Source: Rugosimonospora acidiphila (GTDB lineage Bacteria; Actinomycetota; Actinomycetes; Mycobacteriales; Micromonosporaceae). Taken from it: a DNA stretch of 64,000 bases. Of this stretch, positions 18,019 to 26,708 are shown piece by piece. The translations under genes and the position numbers were made by a program. The stretch is taken from NCBI RefSeq assembly GCF_039543385.1, contig NZ_BAABJQ010000008.1, positions 248,001-312,000 on the forward strand. Reading direction: 5' to 3'. The notes beneath the pieces are model-generated. The model was not told the DNA's origin, did not search any database, and worked only from the letters and a program-made list of their open reading frames with translations. Within the stretch, counting starts at the first letter, position 1; each line of letters opens with the position of its first letter.

Positions 18019-19896
18019 TCAGGCGGCCGTTCTGGAAGCGACTGCGCGGACAACGGCGTCGGCGATCGAGCGCGCGGTCAATCCGGCCTCGGCCAGCACT
18101 TCGGCGCGGGTGCCCTGCTCAGGGAAACCGTCCGTCACCCCGAGCACGCGGACGTCGGCGGTGACCCCGGCGTCGGCGAGCTCCTGGAGGAGGACGGTTC
18201 CGACCCCGCCGGTACGGAGTCCGTCCTCAACGGTGACGACCACCTGATGCCGAGCGGCCAGCCGCAGGAGCTCTGGCGACAGGGGTTTGACCCACCGAGG
18301 GTCCACCACCGTGGTCTCCACGCCCCGCTGGGCGCACAGGTCCGCCGCCTCGAGAGCCGTTCGCGCCAGGGCCCCCACGGCGACCACGAGGACTCCGCCG
18401 GGTGACTCCCGCAGCACGTCGACCCCGTCGGCGCGGCGCAGCGGCGGCACACCCGGGCCCACCGCGCCGCGCGGGAATCGGATCGCCGTCGGAGCATCGG
18501 CGACCTCCAGCGCTTCGCGCAGTTCCTCGTGCAGCGTGGGGAGGTCACGGGGTGCTGCCATGCGCAGGCCCGGGACGGACTGGAGCAGTGCCAGGTCCCA
18601 CACGCCGTTGTGGCTCGGGCCGTCGTCCCCGGTGACGCCCGCTCGGTCGATCACCAGCGTCACCCCGAGTCGGTGCAGCGCGAGGTCCATCAGCACCTGA
18701 TCGACAGCGCGGTTGAGGAAGGTCCCGTACAGCGCCACCACCGGGTGCAGGCCGGCCATCGCCAGCCCGGCGGCCGAACCCACCGCGTGCTGCTCGGCGA
18801 TCCCGACGTCGAAGAAGCGCGCGGGGTACTCCGTCGCGAAGCCGGTGAGACCGACGGATCCGGGCATCGCGGCCGTGATCGCGACCACGTCCGGGCGCTC
18901 GGCGGCGACCGTGACCAGTTCCTGTCCGAAGGCGGCGGACCAGGTGAGCCCGCTCGGGCGCAGTTGGCTGCCGGTGAGGGGGTCGATGGCTCCGATTCCG
19001 TGGAAGTGGTCCGTCTCGTCCTCCTCGGCGGGCCGGTATCCGAGCCCCTTGCGGGTGATGCAGTGGACGATCACCGGTGCGTGACAGGCCTTCGCGAGCT
19101 CGAGCGCCTCCTCGAGAGCGGCGATGTCGTGGCCGTCCACCGGGCCGAGGTATTTCAGGCCCAGGTCCTCGAACAGTGCCTGGGGAGCGAGTGCGTCCTT
19201 GATTCCTTGTTTGGCGGCGTGCAGCGCGCGGTAGACGGTGTGTCCCGCGGGCCCGGCGCCGTCGAGCGCCCGCTTGCCCCACTTCAGCATCTGTTCGTAA
19301 CCGGCGTGCGTGCGGAGCGCGGCCAGGTGCCGAGCCAGTCCGCCCACGGTGGGGGCGTACGACCGTCCGTTGTCGTTCACGATGATCACCACTGGCCGAT
19401 CGGGCGCCGCCGCGATGGAGTTGAGGGCCTCCCAGGCCGCCCCGCCGGTCAGTGCGCCGTCGCCCACCACGGCCACGATGTGGCGTCCCGAATCCCCCGA
19501 GAGACCGCGGGCCTTGGCCATGCCGTCCGCGTAGGACAGCGCCATGGAGGCGTGGGAGTGCTCGATGTGGTCGTGGGCGGACTCGGAGCGGCTGGGGTAG
19601 CCGGACAGGCCGCCCCGTTGGCGCAGTCCAGAGAATTCGGCGGCTCTGCCGGTGACGAGCTTGTGGACGTACGCCTGATGGCCGACGTCCCACAACAGGA
19701 TGTCGCGAGGGGAGTCGAAGGTGCGATGCAGTGCGAGGGTCAGCTCGACCACGCCCAGGTTCGGGCCGAGGTGGCCACCGGTCTTCGCCACGTGCCGGAC
19801 GAGAAAGTGCCGGATCTCCTCGGCGAGAGCGGTGAGCTGCGCGGGGCTCAGTTGCCGCAGGTCCGCGGGCTCGTTGATGCGTTCCAGCAGAGGCAT
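18019..19896 (-). CDS. dxs: 1-deoxy-D-xylulose-5-phosphate synthase
   Basis: 625 residues from the ATG at 19896 (AAGGAC upstream). The enzyme condenses pyruvate and glyceraldehyde 3-phosphate, with thiamine diphosphate, in the first step of the MEP isoprenoid pathway. The visible motifs are D-V-G-H-Q-A-Y near the N-terminus, the thiamine diphosphate motif G-D-G-A-L-T-G-G, and the catalytic Glu in G-I-A-E-Q-H-A-V with R-A-G-V-T-G-D-D-G. The length is normal. It is unusual in context: the start lies one base beyond the stop of an MFS exporter (TGA-C-ATG), so the two form an operon under a TetR-type operator. It may therefore be a regulated second copy serving a specialised isoprenoid rather than the housekeeping enzyme. 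Confidence 0.95.
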   Translation of the reverse strand: MPLLERINEPADLRQLSPAQLTALAEEIRHFLVRHVAKTGGHLGPNLGVVELTLALHRTFDSPRDILLWDVGHQAYVHKLVTGRAAEFSGLRQRGGLSGYPSRSESAHDHIEHSHASMALSYADGMAKARGLSGDSGRHIVAVVGDGALTGGAAWEALNSIAAAPDRPVVIIVNDNGRSYAPTVGGLARHLAALRTHAGYEQMLKWGKRALDGAGPAGHTVYRALHAAKQGIKDALAPQALFEDLGLKYLGPVDGHDIAALEEALELAKACHAPVIVHCITRKGLGYRPAEEDETDHFHGIGAIDPLTGSQLRPSGLTWSAAFGQELVTVAAERPDVVAITAAMPGSVGLTGFATEYPARFFDVGIAEQHAVGSAAGLAMAGLHPVVALYGTFLNRAVDQVLMDLALHRLGVTLVIDRAGVTGDDGPSHNGVWDLALLQSVPGLRMAAPRDLPTLHEELREALEVADAPTAIRFPRGAVGPGVPPLRRADGVDVLRESPGGVLVVAVGALARTALEAADLCAQRGVETTVVDPRWVKPLSPELLRLAARHQVVVTVEDGLRTGGVGTVLLQELADAGVTADVRVLGVTDGFPEQGTRAEVLAEAGLTARSIADAVVRAVASRTAA

Positions 19897-19897
19897 G

Positions 19898-21214
19898 TCA
19901 GTCCTTGTCCTTCGGAGTCGGGTTCGGTCTGGTCGGCGGGCTCGGGGCTGCCGATACGGCGAGTTCGAGCGCCGTCGCATCGGTCAGGTTGACGGGCACG
20001 CCCGAGGCGTTCTTGCGGCGCAGTACCTCGGAGCCGCACCACAGGCCGAAGCCGACGATCGACAGGATGACTCCCAATGCGGTGACGCCGGCCCAACCGT
20101 TGCCGCCATAGAAGAGTCCGGACAGGGCCGATCCGATCGCGCCGCCGACAAAGACGCTTCCGATGAAGACGGTGTTGATCCGGGACCGGGCATCCGGCCT
20201 GAGCTGGTAGACCTCCTGCTGGCTCAGCACCAGGTTGCCCTGGACCGCGAGATCGAGGAGGATCCCGGCGCCGGCCAGCACGATGAGGTGGTGTGAGCCG
20301 AGCCCGGCGATCGCCATCGCGACCGCGGCCAGTGCGAAGACCACACCTGTGGCGGGCCGGCCCAGACCGCGGTCGCCGAGGCGCCCGGCGACGGGTGCGG
20401 CTCCGGCGCCGGCGGCCCCGACCAGAGCGAAAATCGCGATCTGAGCCTGGGTGAGGTGATGCTGCTTGATCAGCTCATAGGCGATCGATGTCCAGAAGGC
20501 CGAGAACGTCGCGAACATCAGGGCCTGCAGAGCGGCGCGTCGACGCAACGCCGGTTCTTTCCGTATCAGGTGGCCGATCGATGCCATGAGGGTGCGGTAG
20601 CCGTCCGTGTGATCCGGCCTGCGTCGAGGCACTGTCGTGGCCAGAACCACGGACATGATCAGCATCAGCGCCGCCGAGACGACATAGACCGAGCGCCAGC
20701 CCCACAGGTCCGCGAGGAGGCTGGAGGCGGTACGGGCCAGCATGATCCCCAGCAGCAGCCCGCTCATGACCTGGCCCACGAACCGTCCGCGCTGCGCGTC
20801 GGGAGCCAGGTGTGCCGCGACCGGGATCACGATCTGCGCGACGACAGACGTGAAGCCGAGCAGTACGGAGAAGATCAGAAAGGTGGTCAGGTTGGGAGCG
20901 ATCGCGGCCAGCCCGGCCGCGATCGCCGTCACAACCAGGACCCGCGAGGCGAGGGCGCGGTTCTCGATCAGGTCACCCAGCGGCATCAGAACGATGATCC
21001 CCGCCGCGTATCCCAGCTGGGTCGCCGTGACCACGATCGCTGCCGAGCTCTCGGTGGTGTGATACGCGTGCGCGATCAGATCGAGCAGCGGCTGCGAGTA
21101 GAAGATGTTGGCCACGGACAGGCCGGAAGCGGTGGCGAGGATGAAGGTGAGCAGCCGCAGCCGACGCGCGCTGATGCTCGGGTCTGTCGGTGCGGGAGGA
21201 CTCTCAGAGTTCAT
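19898..21214 (-). CDS. MFS drug-efflux-type transporter, first gene of an operon with dxs
   Basis: 438 residues from the ATG at 21214 (AGGAA upstream). Twelve hydrophobic segments are expected from the pattern. It opens with L-T-F-I-L-A-T-A-S-G-L-S-V-A-N-I-F-Y-S-Q-P-L-L and has G-D-L-I-E-N-R in the first cytoplasmic loop, as in the YnfM/Bcr-like group of major-facilitator exporters. It is divergent from a TetR gene, and the gap contains two copies of a TetR-style operator, so it is very likely repressed by that protein. The downstream dxs begins one base after its stop. The substrate is not predictable; the pairing suggests something linked to isoprenoids or to MEP-pathway inhibitors. Confidence 0.9.
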   Translation of the reverse strand: MNSESPPAPTDPSISARRLRLLTFILATASGLSVANIFYSQPLLDLIAHAYHTTESSAAIVVTATQLGYAAGIIVLMPLGDLIENRALASRVLVVTAIAAGLAAIAPNLTTFLIFSVLLGFTSVVAQIVIPVAAHLAPDAQRGRFVGQVMSGLLLGIMLARTASSLLADLWGWRSVYVVSAALMLIMSVVLATTVPRRRPDHTDGYRTLMASIGHLIRKEPALRRRAALQALMFATFSAFWTSIAYELIKQHHLTQAQIAIFALVGAAGAGAAPVAGRLGDRGLGRPATGVVFALAAVAMAIAGLGSHHLIVLAGAGILLDLAVQGNLVLSQQEVYQLRPDARSRINTVFIGSVFVGGAIGSALSGLFYGGNGWAGVTALGVILSIVGFGLWCGSEVLRRKNASGVPVNLTDATALELAVSAAPSPPTRPNPTPKDKD

Positions 21215-21295
21215 GCCGGTGGTTCCTGCCGATCGATGGTGACCAGAGTGCCGTGTCAGCGAGCTCGTTGACGGAGCTCGCCCCGGGTACCCGCT

Positions 21296-21346
21296 GAGAA
21301 TAGTCATTCTCACTGCCGACCTGTAGTCTAGAGAATGGTCATTCTC
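21296..21346. promoter_or_regulatory. Twin TetR-type operators between the MFS-dxs operon and tetR
   Basis: There are two copies of a GAGAAT-(4)-ATTCTC palindrome: GAGAATAGTCATTCTC at 21296-21311 and GAGAATGGTCATTCTC at 21331-21346. Their centres are 35 bp apart. The first is extended by one more matching pair (T and A). They sit between the divergent starts at 21214 and 21365, where a repressor would control both transcripts. Confidence 0.88.
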
Positions 21347-21364
21347 ACCGCTAGTGGAGGTCCC

Positions 21365-22018
21365 GTGTCACTGACGACCGCGGCCCAGGAGGCCCTGCGC
21401 GGCCAACTGCTCGACGCCGCCGAGCGGGTGTTCTACGCGCGCGGTATCCAAGCGGTGAACATGAGCGAGGTCCGGGCCGCCGCGGATCTGCCGATGAGGC
21501 GCGTGTACCAGCTGTTCCCGAGCAAGGACGACATGGTCGTCGCGTTCCTGCGGCGTCGCCACGACTGCATGATGAGCGCCATCGAGGACTATGTCGCTGA
21601 CCTGCCCGCACCCCAGGAGCGGGTGCTGGCGATCTTCGACTACCTCGACGAGTGGTTCCATGAGCCTGATTTCCGCGGGTGCCCGTGGATGAACGCCTAC
21701 GGGGAGCTCGGTCCCACCAACGCCCCCGTGGCGGCCGAGGTGCATCACCACCAGCAGGCGTTCCGCGCACTCATCACGGGCATCGTCACCGCGGCCGGTT
21801 ACACCGCCGGGGTCGCGAACGCGGTGTACCTGCTGGTCGAGGGGGCCGTGGCAACGGCAGCGGTCCAGCACAGCGCCGACCCGGCCGGCGAGGCCCGGCA
21901 CGGGGCGGAGTTGCTGCTGACCAACGACCGGTCCCGTGCCCCCCGGCCGGGTACGCGGTCGGGGCGTCCGGCTGGCAAACCGGACGCCCCGACGACGCGC
22001 GTCAGATCAGCGAGGTGA
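21365..22018 (+). CDS. TetR-family repressor of the MFS-dxs operon
   Basis: 217 residues from GTG 21365, chosen because TGGAGG (21355-21360) is just ahead; an earlier in-frame start lies inside the operator. The N-terminal helix-turn-helix reads M-S-E-V-R-A-A-A-D-L-P-M-R-R-V-Y-Q-L-F-P-S-K, typical of TetR/AcrR proteins. The rest is a helical ligand-binding domain with a basic, Pro/Arg-rich tail. The gene is divergent from the MFS-dxs operon with twin operators between them, so autoregulation and control of the exporter are the simplest reading. Its 3' end overlaps the converging hydrolase gene by 17 bases. Confidence 0.92.
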   Translation: MSLTTAAQEALRGQLLDAAERVFYARGIQAVNMSEVRAAADLPMRRVYQLFPSKDDMVVAFLRRRHDCMMSAIEDYVADLPAPQERVLAIFDYLDEWFHEPDFRGCPWMNAYGELGPTNAPVAAEVHHHQQAFRALITGIVTAAGYTAGVANAVYLLVEGAVATAAVQHSADPAGEARHGAELLLTNDRSRAPRPGTRSGRPAGKPDAPTTRVRSAR

Positions 22019-22766
22019 CCGCCCGGCCGAAGTGCCGGGCGAAGAACCGGACGGCGCTGTCGGCCTCGAATCTCGGCAGTTCCTTGTGCTTGCCCGCATT
22101 GACGTGCAACGACTTCTCTGTCGAGGCGAAGGCGTCGAACAGGGCGAGACCGGCCTCACGGGGGATGTGCTCGTCGTCCCACTGGAGATCGAACTCTATC
22201 GGGATGGTGATCTGCTTCGCGTCCTCTGCCAGGACGTCGGGCCAGTGCTGGCCGAAGACCGCGGCCGTGATCCTGGGTTCGCTCGCCACGAACGGTATCC
22301 CGATCGCGGTGCCCATGTTGATGCCGAAGTAGCCGACCGGCCCGTCGGTGCCGATCTCCGGAAGTTCCTGGAGGGCGTCCAGGGTCGCCCGCCATTCGGG
22401 CACGGCCAGCTGTGCCAGGTGGGCGTTGTAGCGGACGACGATCGGGCCTTCCGGCTCGCCCGCCGCCCTCGCCCGGTACAACTCGGCGATCTCCCGCTCG
22501 TCGTGTGCCGTGCGCGGCCGGTCGCCGTGGCCGGGTACGTCGATGACGGCGACGTGGAAGCCGCGGCCGGTTACGAGGAGGCGGGCGCGGCCCGCCATGG
22601 CGGGATGCTTCTTGTGATTGCCGCCGCCGTGCCCCATCAACACCAGGGGTGCCCGCTCGATGCCGGAGGCTGGGGACCAGAGGACGCCGGGGACCTCGCC
22701 CACGGTGAAGTCGCGTTCGATCATGCCGTTCGACGACGACTCGGCGGTGAACTGCAGAGAATGCAT
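22002..22766 (-). CDS. Alpha/beta hydrolase with Asn at the nucleophile position
   Basis: 254 residues from the ATG at 22766 (GAAGGG nine bases upstream). A longer form from ATG 22871, behind a strong GGAGG, would add 35 residues. The fold is of the dienelactone-hydrolase/esterase type: oxyanion segment M-G-H-G-G-G, then V-I-D-V-P-G-H-G-D-R, and a late His in A-G-K-H-K-E-L. The nucleophile elbow reads G-Y-F-G-I-N-M-G, so residue 150 is Asn (codon AAC, 22317-22319) where Ser is expected. The protein may be inactive as an esterase or a ligand-binding derivative. It converges on the tetR gene with a 17-base overlap. Confidence 0.85.
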   Translation of the reverse strand: MHSLQFTAESSSNGMIERDFTVGEVPGVLWSPASGIERAPLVLMGHGGGNHKKHPAMAGRARLLVTGRGFHVAVIDVPGHGDRPRTAHDEREIAELYRARAAGEPEGPIVVRYNAHLAQLAVPEWRATLDALQELPEIGTDGPVGYFGINMGTAIGIPFVASEPRITAAVFGQHWPDVLAEDAKQITIPIEFDLQWDDEHIPREAGLALFDAFASTEKSLHVNAGKHKELPRFEADSAVRFFARHFGRAVTSLI

Positions 22767-22821
22767 AGCGTATTGCCCTTCGGGAGTGCTTGTTGTTGAA
22801 GCGCTCCCGGCGACGTCTACG

Positions 22822-22875
22822 TCAGTCGCACGGCCGTGGCGGGAAGGGGGAGCACCCACGTCGTACAGCATTCAT
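22822..22875 (-). CDS. Possible 17-codon leader peptide upstream of the hydrolase gene
   Basis: A very strong ribosome-binding site (GAGGAGGTGAG, complement of about 22880-22890) is 8 bases before an ATG at 22875. That ATG opens M-N-A-V-R-R-G-C-S-P-F-P-P-R-P-C-D and stops at 22822-22824. The same site could instead serve ATG 22871 in the hydrolase frame, 12 bases away. Spacing favours the short peptide. Its Arg, Pro and two Cys codons would allow translation-coupled control of the hydrolase. This is speculative. Confidence 0.4.
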   Translation of the reverse strand: MNAVRRGCSPFPPRPCD

Positions 22876-23067
22876 GGGTCTCACCTCCTCGGCCGGTGTC
22901 ACGGTGATCCGTACCCTACCAGCCCGTTGCAATAGGCCGGTAGTCCTGGTGGGGTTAGCCTCAGTTGAAGAGTCGGGTCTGCACGATCGTGGCCGCACGC
23001 CAATTTGCGTAGCGTCGATCTTGTAATCCTCGCCCCAGCCGGGGAACCAGGAAGGCGGCAGACCACG
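22876..23067. promoter_or_regulatory. Divergent promoter region of hydrolase and ABC transporter
   Basis: This is the gap between the leader/hydrolase start region and the ABC ATPase. It holds no gene and no clear palindrome. It is where promoters for both directions must lie, but none could be assigned with confidence. Confidence 0.35.
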
Positions 23068-23865
23068 GTGTCCTCAGCAACGAGCCAGATCCAGGCCGGG
23101 CCGGTCGGGCCCGCGGCGGCGGTGGCCCTGCGCGCGGTACAGAAGGTGTACGGACGTCGCGGCTCGCAGGTACGTGCCCTCGACGGCATCGACATCGACT
23201 TTCGTACCGGCACCTTCACCGCGGTGATGGGTCCGTCCGGATCGGGGAAGAGCACGCTGCTGCAGTGTGCCGCGGGTCTCGATCGGCCGAGCGCCGGCAC
23301 GGTCACCCTGGCGGGCACCGATCTCGCGAATCTCTCCGAGACCGGGCTGACCAAGCTCCGCCGTACCCGGATTGGATTTATCTTTCAGGCCTTCAATCTG
23401 GTCTCGGCGCTGAACGTGCGCGACAACATCCTGCTGCCGTCACGGCTGGCACGTTCCCGGCCGGACCGCACGTGGGTCGCGGAGGTGGTGAGGCGGGTCG
23501 GCCTTGATGGCCGGCTGCGGCGCCGCCCCGCTCAACTGTCCGGAGGGGAACAGCAGCGGGTGGCCATCGCTCGGGCGCTCTCGGTGCGTCCGGAGGTCAT
23601 TTTCTGCGACGAGCCGACCGGTGCCCTCGACACGAACACCGCGGCGCAGGTGTTGACGCTGCTGCGGCAGGCCGTCGACGACGACGGACAGACCGTCGTG
23701 ATGGTCACCCATGACCCGGTGGCGGCCTCCTACGCCGACCGCGTCGTGTTCCTGGCCGATGGTCGGATCGTCGACGACCTGTCGGCGCCCGGGATCGATG
23801 CCATCGCGGATCGGCTGGTGCGCCTCGCCGGCCGCCGGGCCCAGAGCGGTGTGTCGCAGTGGTGA
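23068..23865 (+). CDS. ABC transporter ATPase (MacB/LolD type)
   Basis: 265 residues from GTG 23068; a longer in-frame start at 23005 lacks a better ribosome-binding site. All ATPase motifs are present: Walker A G-P-S-G-S-G-K-S-T at residues 55-63, Q-loop F-I-F-Q-A-F-N-L, signature L-S-G-G-E-Q-Q-R-V-A-I-A-R-A-L, Walker B V-I-F-C-D-E-P, and switch His in V-T-H-D. The Q-A-F-N-L loop and the L-S-G-G-E-Q-Q signature are typical of MacB/LolD ATPases, which drive mechanotransmission or export through FtsX-like permeases. The permease gene overlaps its 3' end. Confidence 0.93.
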   Translation: MSSATSQIQAGPVGPAAAVALRAVQKVYGRRGSQVRALDGIDIDFRTGTFTAVMGPSGSGKSTLLQCAAGLDRPSAGTVTLAGTDLANLSETGLTKLRRTRIGFIFQAFNLVSALNVRDNILLPSRLARSRPDRTWVAEVVRRVGLDGRLRRRPAQLSGGEQQRVAIARALSVRPEVIFCDEPTGALDTNTAAQVLTLLRQAVDDDGQTVVMVTHDPVAASYADRVVFLADGRIVDDLSAPGIDAIADRLVRLAGRRAQSGVSQW

Positions 23866-26399
23866 GGCTGGCGTGGCGAATGATGTGGCAGCGGCCGGCC
23901 AGCATGATCGCTACCTTCGTGGCGCTCTGGTTCGCCGTGGCGATCGTGACGACGTGCGGGGCGATGCTCGAGTCAGGCGTGCGCTATCACGGTTCCGTCC
24001 AGCGTTACGCCGCGGCGCCGGTGCTGGTGGCGACCACCAGCATCCAGGCCTCGACGGGCTCCGGCGATGACCGCGACGTGGAGGGCGTTCCGCTGGTCGA
24101 GCACGGGCAACTGGCCGCGTCGTTGGTGCCGAAGATCTCCGCGGCCCCGGGCGTCCGCGCCGTCGTCGCCGACACCGCGATTCCGGCCCAGATCAGTACC
24201 CGCGGCACGGCCAGCGCCGTCGAGATCCATCCGTGGTCGGCCGCGCGACTCACGCCGTTCACGCTGACCGCCGGTTCGGGGCCCGCCACGGCTGGCGAGG
24301 TCGTCCTCGACCAACACCTCGCCGCCGGCATCGGAGTTCGGCCGGGACAACAGGTGCGGATCGCGTTGCCATCGGGTGTACGGACGTTCACCGTGTACGG
24401 GATCGCCGCACCGACGAAGGCCGGACGTGGCACGCCCACCGTGTTCGTCGACGACGCCACGGCCGCGACCCTGTCCGGGCATCCCGGGACGGTTGGAGTT
24501 ATCGGGGTTTTCGCCGATCCGGGCGTTACCGCGGATCACTTGGCCACCGTGGTACGAGCCGCCCTGCCGGCACCGCCGAAGAATCTCGCCGGCGCTTATC
24601 CGCAGGTGTTCGCCGGTCATGACCGTGGCAGCGTCGAGTCGCCGGCCGTCGACAATGGACGCGTACTCGCCATCACCCTCCCGAGTGTCTTCGGCGGTAT
24701 GGCACTGCTCATCGCCATTTTCGTCATCGCCGGCACGGTTGGGCTGTCGGTCGCCCAGCGGCACCGAGACATCGCCCTGCTGCGGGCGATCGCGGCCACG
24801 CCACGCCAGGTCCGGCGGTTGGTCGTGCGGGAGGCCGCGGTGCTCGCTGTGTTCGCGGCCGCCACCGGCGTCTGGCCCGGACTCCTCAGCGCGAAATGGC
24901 TGCGGGATCAGTTCGTGTCCCGTGGCATGGTCCCCGACAGCTTTCAAGCCCACCTGTCCTGGCTTCCGCCGGTGGTCGCGGGCGCGACGGCCGTGCTGCT
25001 CGCGGTCGCCGCGGCCTGGATCGCGGGCCTGCGGTCCAGCCGGATCCGGCCGAGTGAGGCACTCGCGGAGACCGCCATCGAACGACGAGGCCTCGGTCTG
25101 GTGCGTACGCTGCTGGGCCTGATCGCGCTGGCCGGCGGCATCGTGGTCTGCGTTGTCTCGGTGTCGGCCAACGGCGACAGCGCCGCCAGCATCTCGGTCG
25201 CAACGGTGTTCACGCTCGTCGTGGCGGTCGCCCTGCTCAGCCCGGTGCTGATCCGGGTCGTCGCGGCCACGTTCGGGCAGGTTCTCCGGGTATTCGGAGA
25301 AACCGGCCGGCTGGCGAACGCGAACCTGGCCACCTCCGCCCGCAAGCTGGCGACCGTCCTGAGTTCGGTGGTCCTCGCCGTCGCGCTCGGCGGGTCGCTG
25401 TGGTTCCTGCAGGGGTCCGAGACGCACGTGGCATCGCAGCAGAGTCGCGCCGGCGTTCTCGCCGACTACATCGTGGCGCCAGCGGCATCGGGTGCCTCGT
25501 CTGCGGTGGTGGCGGGAATCCGGGGCACCGACGGCGTCACGGCAGCGACCGGCATCGTACACAGCACGATGTTCACCGGCTCGGACCTCGGCGAACTCTC
25601 CGCCGAGGGGGTGGACACCGAGGGTCTGTCACGGACGCTCGATCTGGGTGTGATCGACGGCTCGATGCGTGATCTGCGCGGCGACACGGTGGCCGTCGAC
25701 GACCTGACCGCGGATGGGCTGGGGTTGCGGGTGGGTGATGCGTTCACCGGATGGTACGGCGACGGCGCACCGGCCCGCCTGCGCGTCGTGGCGATCTACA
25801 CCCGCGGTCTCGGCTTCGCGCAGCTGACGCTTCCGCACGATGTCCTGATCGGGCACACGAGCGCGCAGAGCGACGACGCGATTTTCGTCGCCGGCCGGCC
25901 CGGCACCGATGCCGCCCTGCGTACCGCGCTCACCGAGCTCGCTCCGGGATCATCGGTGCTCACCAGCGACGCCTACCAGGCCAGCCTCGGCGCGGAGCTG
26001 GTACAGAACGCCTGGACGAATCAGGTCGTCGTCGTCGTCCTGTTGGTCTACGTCGTCATCGCCGCGGTCAACGTGCTGTTCACGGCGGCACTGGCTCGGC
26101 GCCGTGAATTCGCGGTGCTGCGCCTGGCCGGTACTACGCCCCGGCAGGTCGCCCGGATGGTCCGGCTGGAACAGGCGCTACTGCTCGGCCTGTCTCTCGT
26201 GCTCGGCGGAGCGATCGCCGCCGCCACGCTGATACCGATGGTCAAGGGCATCACCGGCACGGCGACGCCGTACATTCCACTCAGCGGTTGGGTCACCGTG
26301 ATCGGCAGCGTCATCGTGCTCGGTGGTGCGGCCACGATCGTGCCGGTACGCCGAGTGCTCCGGGCCCGACCGGTCGAAGCGATCGACATCCGGGAATGA
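23862..26399 (+). CDS. FtsX/MacB-like ABC permease
   Basis: 845 residues. The start GTG 23862 overlaps the ATPase stop (GTGA); GTG 23859 is an alternative. One membrane segment near the N-terminus (M-I-A-T-F-V-A-L-W-F-A-V-A) is followed by a large extracytoplasmic domain. Then comes an FtsX core of three segments with the cytoplasmic phrase R-H-R-D-I-A-L-L-R-A-I-A-A-T-P, a second extracytoplasmic domain, and a second FtsX core with R-R-E-F-A-V-L-R-L-A-G-T-T-P. This duplicated layout is standard for large actinobacterial FtsX-type permeases, which export lipids or peptides or give antibiotic resistance. It probably works with the upstream ATPase. Confidence 0.92.
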   Translation: MRLAWRMMWQRPASMIATFVALWFAVAIVTTCGAMLESGVRYHGSVQRYAAAPVLVATTSIQASTGSGDDRDVEGVPLVEHGQLAASLVPKISAAPGVRAVVADTAIPAQISTRGTASAVEIHPWSAARLTPFTLTAGSGPATAGEVVLDQHLAAGIGVRPGQQVRIALPSGVRTFTVYGIAAPTKAGRGTPTVFVDDATAATLSGHPGTVGVIGVFADPGVTADHLATVVRAALPAPPKNLAGAYPQVFAGHDRGSVESPAVDNGRVLAITLPSVFGGMALLIAIFVIAGTVGLSVAQRHRDIALLRAIAATPRQVRRLVVREAAVLAVFAAATGVWPGLLSAKWLRDQFVSRGMVPDSFQAHLSWLPPVVAGATAVLLAVAAAWIAGLRSSRIRPSEALAETAIERRGLGLVRTLLGLIALAGGIVVCVVSVSANGDSAASISVATVFTLVVAVALLSPVLIRVVAATFGQVLRVFGETGRLANANLATSARKLATVLSSVVLAVALGGSLWFLQGSETHVASQQSRAGVLADYIVAPAASGASSAVVAGIRGTDGVTAATGIVHSTMFTGSDLGELSAEGVDTEGLSRTLDLGVIDGSMRDLRGDTVAVDDLTADGLGLRVGDAFTGWYGDGAPARLRVVAIYTRGLGFAQLTLPHDVLIGHTSAQSDDAIFVAGRPGTDAALRTALTELAPGSSVLTSDAYQASLGAELVQNAWTNQVVVVVLLVYVVIAAVNVLFTAALARRREFAVLRLAGTTPRQVARMVRLEQALLLGLSLVLGGAIAAATLIPMVKGITGTATPYIPLSGWVTVIGSVIVLGGAATIVPVRRVLRARPVEAIDIRE

Positions 26400-26668
26400 C
26401 CGCCGTGGCAGTCGCGGAGACCTCACCCGGGCTCGACGACGTTGACCAGGTGCGACGGATGCTCGAAGAGCCAGGCGGCGTACACCTGCGCTGGTGGGTG
26501 AGCGGGGACGGCGCGTTCGACCCCGTGCAACCTGTCGATGAATCCGGCGCGCCTCACGGCGAACCAGGCGACCGGCGGAGGTCTGGCGGCATCAGATCGA
26601 GGAGTGTGCTCGGGAGCGTCGTCTGTGCGCGACCGGCTGTTGAACGCCATGACGGCCTTGCGATCTGA
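26396..26668 (+). CDS. Possible small ORF coupled to the ABC permease, unknown
   Basis: ATG 26396 overlaps the permease stop as ATGA and opens 90 codons. The first 45 or so have normal high-GC codon choice and read as protein (L-D-D-V-D-Q-V-R-R-M-L-E-E-P-G-G-V-H-L-R). The remainder is Arg/Ser-rich with off-pattern codons, as if the frame had been lost. It may be a degraded third gene of the ABC operon, or non-coding. No family was recognised. Confidence 0.35.
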   Translation: MTAVAVAETSPGLDDVDQVRRMLEEPGGVHLRWWVSGDGAFDPVQPVDESGAPHGEPGDRRRSGGIRSRSVLGSVVCARPAVERHDGLAI

Positions 26669-26708
26669 AGATGTGAAGTGAATACTTCGAAGTATGTCCT
26701 TCACATCT
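26669..26708. promoter_or_regulatory. 40-bp near-perfect palindrome over the start codon of an MFS gene
   Basis: Outer arms AGATGTGAAG (26669-26678) and CTTCACATCT (26699-26708) are perfect complements. The core ATACTTCGAAGTAT (26682-26695) is a perfect 14-bp palindrome on the same centre. Only the two 3-base steps between them mismatch. It covers ATG 26694, so a bound protein, or an mRNA hairpin, would block expression of the transporter. No regulator gene is adjacent. Confidence 0.85.

Noticed and set aside
18529..19992. 487-codon plus-strand frame opposite dxs
   Set aside because: Antisense shadow of a clearly recognised enzyme; composition is not protein-like.
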